This document shows, one piece after another, positions 58,595 through 64,000 of a stretch of DNA of 64,000 bases. The stretch lies in assembly GCF_014652875.1 (NCBI RefSeq), contig NZ_BMZQ01000001.1:1240001-1304000 (forward strand), written 5' to 3'. The notes beneath the pieces were generated by a model. It had not been told where the DNA came from. It did not search any database and worked only from the letters and a program-made list of their open reading frames with translations. The position numbers were made by a program, and so were the translations under genes. Source of the DNA: Tianweitania populi. GTDB lineage: Bacteria > Pseudomonadota > Alphaproteobacteria > Rhizobiales > Rhizobiaceae. Each line of letters opens with the position of its first letter. The stretch's first letter is position 1.

Positions 58595-58969
58595 TTACAC
58601 AGCATCCTGAACGTCGAAGCGCGTCACCTTGCCATCCCTGAAGTGGAAGACATGGCCGACGGTCTTGTCCTTCAACCCATGTGTTTGCCCTTCCAGCGGG
58701 TTGCCTTCGAGGTCGCGAATGGTCTGCCGAACCTCCGCAATCATCGCGCCATCTTCGGCCTGTCGGAAGCCGACCGGTTCGACATGGGGGCTAACGATGG
58801 ACCACTGCCTCGTCCAGTAATCGCGCACGGCGTCATGGCCGCGAACATGCCCGCCCTCCATCGCGTTCGCCCATTTAACATCGTCATGCAGCGCCACCAG
58901 CACACCATCGATGTCCCGCGCGTTAAAGGCGCGGTAGATACCGCACAGAAGCTCGATCTCTTGATCCAT
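58595..58969 (-). CDS. SnoaL/NTF2-like protein
   Basis: This 124-residue protein has the NTF2-like fold pattern: a first helix LLCGIYRAFNARDIDGVLVAL, LHDDVKWANAMEG, GHDAVRDYWTRQW, and a final HFRDGKVTRFDVQDAV. Such small cone-shaped proteins include isomerases, dehydratases and binding proteins; the role is unknown. It is divergent from a MarR gene with a shared palindrome between them, so it is probably the MarR target. Confidence 0.8.
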   Translation of the reverse strand: MDQEIELLCGIYRAFNARDIDGVLVALHDDVKWANAMEGGHVRGHDAVRDYWTRQWSIVSPHVEPVGFRQAEDGAMIAEVRQTIRDLEGNPLEGQTHGLKDKTVGHVFHFRDGKVTRFDVQDAV

Positions 58970-59018
58970 CAATTTCGTCCTTGCCTCGGTTCGATACTAC
59001 ACCACCTGGTAGATCATT

Positions 59019-59036
59019 TATATATGCACGTATATA
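59019..59036. promoter_or_regulatory. MarR-type palindrome between SnoaL-like and marR genes
   Basis: TATATA-TGCACG-TATATA is symmetrical at the ends and lies 34 bases before the marR start codon and 50 bases before the divergent gene. It overlaps probable -10 elements, so binding would repress both. Confidence 0.45.
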
Positions 59037-59069
59037 GTCTTGCCAGCAAGAGCGAAGGAGTTAAGGCCG

Positions 59070-59546
59070 ATGGATCTGGATGTGCTTTCGACCCCCGGGC
59101 ACCTCATCAGCCTTGCGGCGCGCGGCTTCACACGGCTGAGCGAAGCGCGGTTGAAGCCGCTCGGCTTCGGCGTCGGTCATCTGCCGGTGCTGGTTGCGCT
59201 GAGGGACGGGCAAGCCAGCACGCAGCGTGACCTCGCCCGCTTCGCCAAAATCGAGCAGCCGCCGATGGCGCAGATGCTGGCGCGGATGGAGAGGGATGGG
59301 CTGATCGAGCGCAGACCCGATCCCGCGGACGGGCGAAGCAGCCGCATCACGCTGACGGCTCAGGCGGAGAAACAGCTTCCCGACGCGATCACCGCCTTGC
59401 TGAAAGGCAACGGCGAGGTGCTGCAGGGCTTCAGCGACGATGAAGTGGCACAGCTCGTCGACATGCTGACCCGCTTGATCGCAAACCTCGACCGCGTCGC
59501 AGGCGCAGACACTTCAGCCAAGCCTAGCATCAACGACGTAGGCTAA
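59070..59546 (+). CDS. MarR-family regulator
   Basis: This 158-residue protein has the MarR winged HTH: FGVGHLPVLVALRDGQASTQ (split: FGVGHLPVLVAL and RDGQASTQRDLARFA), PMAQMLARMERDGLIER, and the wing RRPDPADGRSSRI. MarR proteins usually respond to small phenolic or reactive compounds. AAGGAG is 11 bases before the ATG. It likely regulates the divergent SnoaL-like gene and itself. Confidence 0.9.
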   Translation: MDLDVLSTPGHLISLAARGFTRLSEARLKPLGFGVGHLPVLVALRDGQASTQRDLARFAKIEQPPMAQMLARMERDGLIERRPDPADGRSSRITLTAQAEKQLPDAITALLKGNGEVLQGFSDDEVAQLVDMLTRLIANLDRVAGADTSAKPSINDVG

Positions 59547-59688
59547 CGCCCAAACAACTAGCGCCCGGTCTATTGCAGAACCAGGCGCAAGCTTGTTCTT
59601 GCCGATCTTCCGCGCGCCCGCAGGGGCTTGCCCCCGAGGACGCGCAAACAAGGAATCGTGGATCGGCTGTCAGACGCAGCGATCCAAA

Positions 59689-61541
<1,853 letters not shown>

Positions 61542-61555
61542 GCTCTTTCGACTGT

Positions 61556-61570
61556 ACCGTACGTTACGGT
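61556..61570. promoter_or_regulatory. TetR-type operator palindrome
   Basis: ACCGTA-CGT-TACGGT is a perfect 15-base inverted repeat just before the TetR start codon (15 bases upstream). It is the likely autoregulatory operator. Confidence 0.6.
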
Positions 61571-61619
61571 TCGGTTGAGTAGCGCATCCAGACTAAGCTC
61601 ACAAGAGGCGAGTTGCGGT

Positions 61620-62894
61620 TCATGCTTTTTCTTGCGTGGGCGCTTCCGCTGAACCCATCGTGCCAGCTGCGGCTGTCCAATCCGGTTCGGCCAAACCGAT
61701 GCGCCCAAGCGGATCAAGCAGCGTTCCAGCCACCATCGCCCCAAGTATCTGCGGCACTGGCGGCACGCGCGCGGCCACCGCCACCAACGTGTCGCGCATC
61801 CACGGCAATACGCGCCCGTCGGACTGGTAGAACGGCGTCAGCATCAAGGACAAAGCCTGAAACAGCTTGATGTGGTTGCGCCGCAGCGCCCCATAAACAT
61901 CCAGCGCCTGGTCGAGATGATCGCTGCGCCGCAGAGCCTCGTCCAGCGCTGCCGCATCGAGCAGTGCCATATTCGCCCCCTGCCCCAACTGTGGGCTGGT
62001 GGCATGCGCCGCATCGCCCAGGAACACGATCCGCTCACCGCGCTGCGGCAGCAAGGTGTGATGCCCGTAGCGCGCCAGGGTCAAACTATCGAAGTCGGTG
62101 ATCTGGTCGAGATAGGGCGCACAAGCCGGCCAGACCGCAAATACCCGCGACTTCCAGACGTCCAACCCGCCAGCCTTTACCGCGTCGATCTCAGCCGGCT
62201 TAAGGCTCCAGAAGAACGCCGCCTTCTCACCACCGGCCGGATCGACCCGCCCCACCGGCAAAACGCCCACCATAGTATGCGCACGCTCGTAGCGCTGTTG
62301 CAGCGCGTTGGGATCGAAGCCCTCGCCGACCCAATCCAGCGTCGCCCAGATCGCGCCATAGGTCAGCGGTCGTGGTTCAACCGGTCGCACCGCATGGCGG
62401 CGCAATGTCGATCGTGCACCGCTTGCGTCTACAATCAAATCGAACGGTCCATGCCGCAAGCCGCTGGCATCAAAGCCAATCCCGTCGCCCATCGCATGCA
62501 AGGACTGCGCGTCCGTGCCGGTCATGATGGGGATGCGTGCGGCCACTACCGCATCGTGCAGCACGTCGAACAAGGCCGCTCGATGGGTGCCCAAACCGAA
62601 ACGCCCGCCGGCCAGCGCATCATAGCGCACATCCAGCACGGTGCGGCCGCTACGCGCATCCGCGCCTGTCAGCCTGTCGATCCGTGCTCCACGTGCCAGC
62701 ATGGCCGGCAACAGACCGAGATAGGCGAGCACGCTCAGCCCCGTCGGCTGCAGGATCAGCCCGGAGCCGACAGGCGCCGCCTGTTCAAAGCGCTCGAACA
62801 CCCTGACATCATGGCCGCGTCGCTTGAGCAGCAAGGCAGTCGCCAGACCACCCGGCCCGGCCCCCACAATGGCGATGCTCAAACTCTGCTTCAT
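61620..62894 (-). CDS. FAD-dependent monooxygenase
   Basis: This 424-residue protein has the class A flavin monooxygenase motifs: GAGPGG (11-16), a DG-type segment DLIVDASGARS, and GDAAHATSPQLGQGANMA at the second FAD motif. Members hydroxylate aromatic acids or similar ring compounds with NAD(P)H and O2; salicylate, hydroxynicotinate and ubiquinone-precursor enzymes are of this class. The start at 62894 has GGGAG seven bases upstream. The TetR gene follows on the same strand 78 bases away and may control it. Confidence 0.87.
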   Translation of the reverse strand: MKQSLSIAIVGAGPGGLATALLLKRRGHDVRVFERFEQAAPVGSGLILQPTGLSVLAYLGLLPAMLARGARIDRLTGADARSGRTVLDVRYDALAGGRFGLGTHRAALFDVLHDAVVAARIPIMTGTDAQSLHAMGDGIGFDASGLRHGPFDLIVDASGARSTLRRHAVRPVEPRPLTYGAIWATLDWVGEGFDPNALQQRYERAHTMVGVLPVGRVDPAGGEKAAFFWSLKPAEIDAVKAGGLDVWKSRVFAVWPACAPYLDQITDFDSLTLARYGHHTLLPQRGERIVFLGDAAHATSPQLGQGANMALLDAAALDEALRRSDHLDQALDVYGALRRNHIKLFQALSLMLTPFYQSDGRVLPWMRDTLVAVAARVPPVPQILGAMVAGTLLDPLGRIGLAEPDWTAAAGTMGSAEAPTQEKA

Positions 62895-62942
62895 GAATAC
62901 TCCCTCGCGCATTCTGCGAAGGAGTGCTTAGCCTGTGGCAGC

Positions 62943-64000
62943 CTAAACCGCCACCTGTGTGCCGATTTCCACCACCCGGCCTGTGGGGATCTGGAAGTAT
63001 TCGGTCGCATCGGCTGCCGAGCGCGCCATCGAAATGAACAGCCGGTCCTGCCAATGCGGCAGCACAGAATTGGCCGAAACCTTCAGCGAGCGCCGCGATA
63101 GGAAGAACGAGGTCGTCATGATATCGAACTTCCAACCGAGCTTGCGGCAGATCGCCAACGCGCGCGGGATATTGGGCCTCTCCATATAGCCGAAGGTCAG
63201 CGACACCCGCATGAACAGCGGGTTCAGCGATTCGATCTGCGCCCGTTCGCTTTCCGGCACGCGCGGTGTCGTGGCCGTTTTAACGGACAGGATCACGTTC
63301 TTCTCGTGCAGCACTTTGTAGTGTTTCAGGCTGTGCAGCAGCGCGGTTGGCGTTCGCTGCGGATCGGCCGTCAGAAACACTGCGGTACCCGGCACCAGCG
63401 TCGGCGGCTTCTTGGCCAACTGCTCGATAAAGAAGTCGAGCGGCACCTCGTTCTTGCGTGTCTTGTCGAACAAGGCGCGGCTGCCGAACACCCAGGTCGC
63501 CATTAGGGTCACGATCGACACAGCTACCAGGATCGATGCCCAGCCGCCATCGAACACTTTGACGATGTTCGATACGAAGAATCCGATGTCGATGATGAGG
63601 AACACGGCCGTTGCACCCACCGCGGCGGCCAGCGGCCACTTCCAGATCCGCAGCATCACCACGAACAGCAGTAGCGTGGTGATCAGCATGTTGCCGGTGA
63701 CCGAGATGCCGTAAGCGGAAGCCAGTTCGCTCGATTCCTGAAAGCCCACAACCAGCATGAACACGACGATGCCGAGCAGCGTGTTGACCCGCGGCATGTA
63801 GATCTGGCCGGATTGCTCCGCCGACGTATGCTGCACTTCCAAACGCGGCAGCATGTTGAGCTGCACCGCCTGACGCGTCAGCGAGAACGCGCCGGAAATT
63901 ACCGCCTGGCTGGCGATCACGGTTGCAGCCGTCGCCAGCAGCACCATGGGCACAAGCGCCCAGCCTTCGTTCATCTCAAAGAACGGATGGCCGATCGCGC
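62943..64000 (-). CDS. kup: Kup-type potassium transporter, C-terminal part
   Basis: The frame runs off the right edge, so the N-terminal half is outside. The visible 352 residues start in GHPFFEMNEGW and hold membrane helices (VISGAFSLTRQAVQL and MPRVNTLLGIVVFML among them) and the C-terminal cytoplasmic domain with PPTLVPGTAVFLTADPQ, FGYMERPNIPRAL and TSFFLSRRSL. These are characteristic of Kup/KUP/HAK transporters, which take up K+ with H+. Length of the soluble domain is normal and the stop codon is in place. Confidence 0.95.
   Translation of the reverse strand, partial: AIGHPFFEMNEGWALVPMVLLATAATVIASQAVISGAFSLTRQAVQLNMLPRLEVQHTSAEQSGQIYMPRVNTLLGIVVFMLVVGFQESSELASAYGISVTGNMLITTLLLFVVMLRIWKWPLAAAVGATAVFLIIDIGFFVSNIVKVFDGGWASILVAVSIVTLMATWVFGSRALFDKTRKNEVPLDFFIEQLAKKPPTLVPGTAVFLTADPQRTPTALLHSLKHYKVLHEKNVILSVKTATTPRVPESERAQIESLNPLFMRVSLTFGYMERPNIPRALAICRKLGWKFDIMTTSFFLSRRSLKVSANSVLPHWQDRLFISMARSAADATEYFQIPTGRVVEIGTQVAV

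Overview
The window is GC-rich and densely coded and reads as the chromosome of a Gram-negative alphaproteobacterium of the order Hyphomicrobiales (Rhizobiales), probably close to Phyllobacteriaceae or Brucellaceae. Evidence includes a BA14K-family protein, an ExoD homologue, LysR/DUF1127 pairing, entericidin-like small lipoproteins, a betaine-homocysteine methyltransferase of the Sinorhizobium Bmt type, and two copies of a short REP element of a kind common in this order. This placement is inference from gene content; no rRNA marker is present.

Positions 1-3916 hold the end of a 3-hydroxyisobutyrate dehydrogenase, a Coa1-domain membrane protein, an MFS transporter and a Tat-exported SDR. Positions 4069-23564 form the core of the window: a corrinoid-dependent methyl-transfer gene set of the trimethylamine/betaine methyltransferase superfamily in an apparently aerobic bacterium. 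It has two MttB-type methyltransferases without an in-frame amber codon, one corrinoid protein, an MtrH-like methyltetrahydrofolate:corrinoid methyltransferase, a MetF-like methylenetetrahydrofolate reductase, a ferredoxin-ASKHA corrinoid-activating protein, a Zn betaine-homocysteine methyltransferase, an XRE regulator, a DMGDH-like flavoprotein, and two small families of unknown role (DUF1638 and Virulence_fact). The likely flow is: methylated amine, to corrinoid, to methyl-H4folate, to methylene-H4folate, with a parallel route to methionine and oxidative demethylation of the di- and monomethyl products. Five proteins of this set carry Arg/Gly-rich terminal tails. A BrnT/BrnA-type toxin-antitoxin pair lies inside the set.

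Positions 23656-31649 carry pyridoxal kinase, a LysR/DUF1127 pair, a HAD hydrolase, a GbdR-like GlxA/AraC regulator, a DUF1194 protein and a second DMGDH-like flavoprotein. Positions 31779-38852 (minus strand) hold six closely packed genes: a HAD-UbiA fusion, a DprE1-like oxidase, a small EamA/SMR transporter, an extended SDR, a class III aminotransferase and a GT-C-like membrane protein. Together they look like a pathway for making, flipping and transferring a polyprenyl-phosphate-linked pentose or modified pentose.

Positions 39124-47068 are mixed: an alpha/beta hydrolase, nitroreductase, RidA, a GtrA/GT2 pair, tRNA-Ser(GCT), a PRC-barrel protein, a GGDEF/EAL protein and small membrane proteins. 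Positions 47080-51017 encode an OpuC/OsmF-type quaternary-amine ABC importer with a translationally coupled hydratase-family gene; it could feed the methyl-transfer set. Positions 51351-64000 contain OmpW, tRNA-Lys(CTT), a PhzF-like protein, a MacAB-type exporter, a NUDIX protein, the BA14K protein, a PilZ protein, divergent SnoaL-like/MarR genes, ilvC, a TetR regulator whose C-terminus is built from REP sequence, a flavin monooxygenase, and the C-terminal part of a Kup potassium transporter. No CRISPR array, insertion sequence, prophage, riboswitch of known type or rRNA was recognised.
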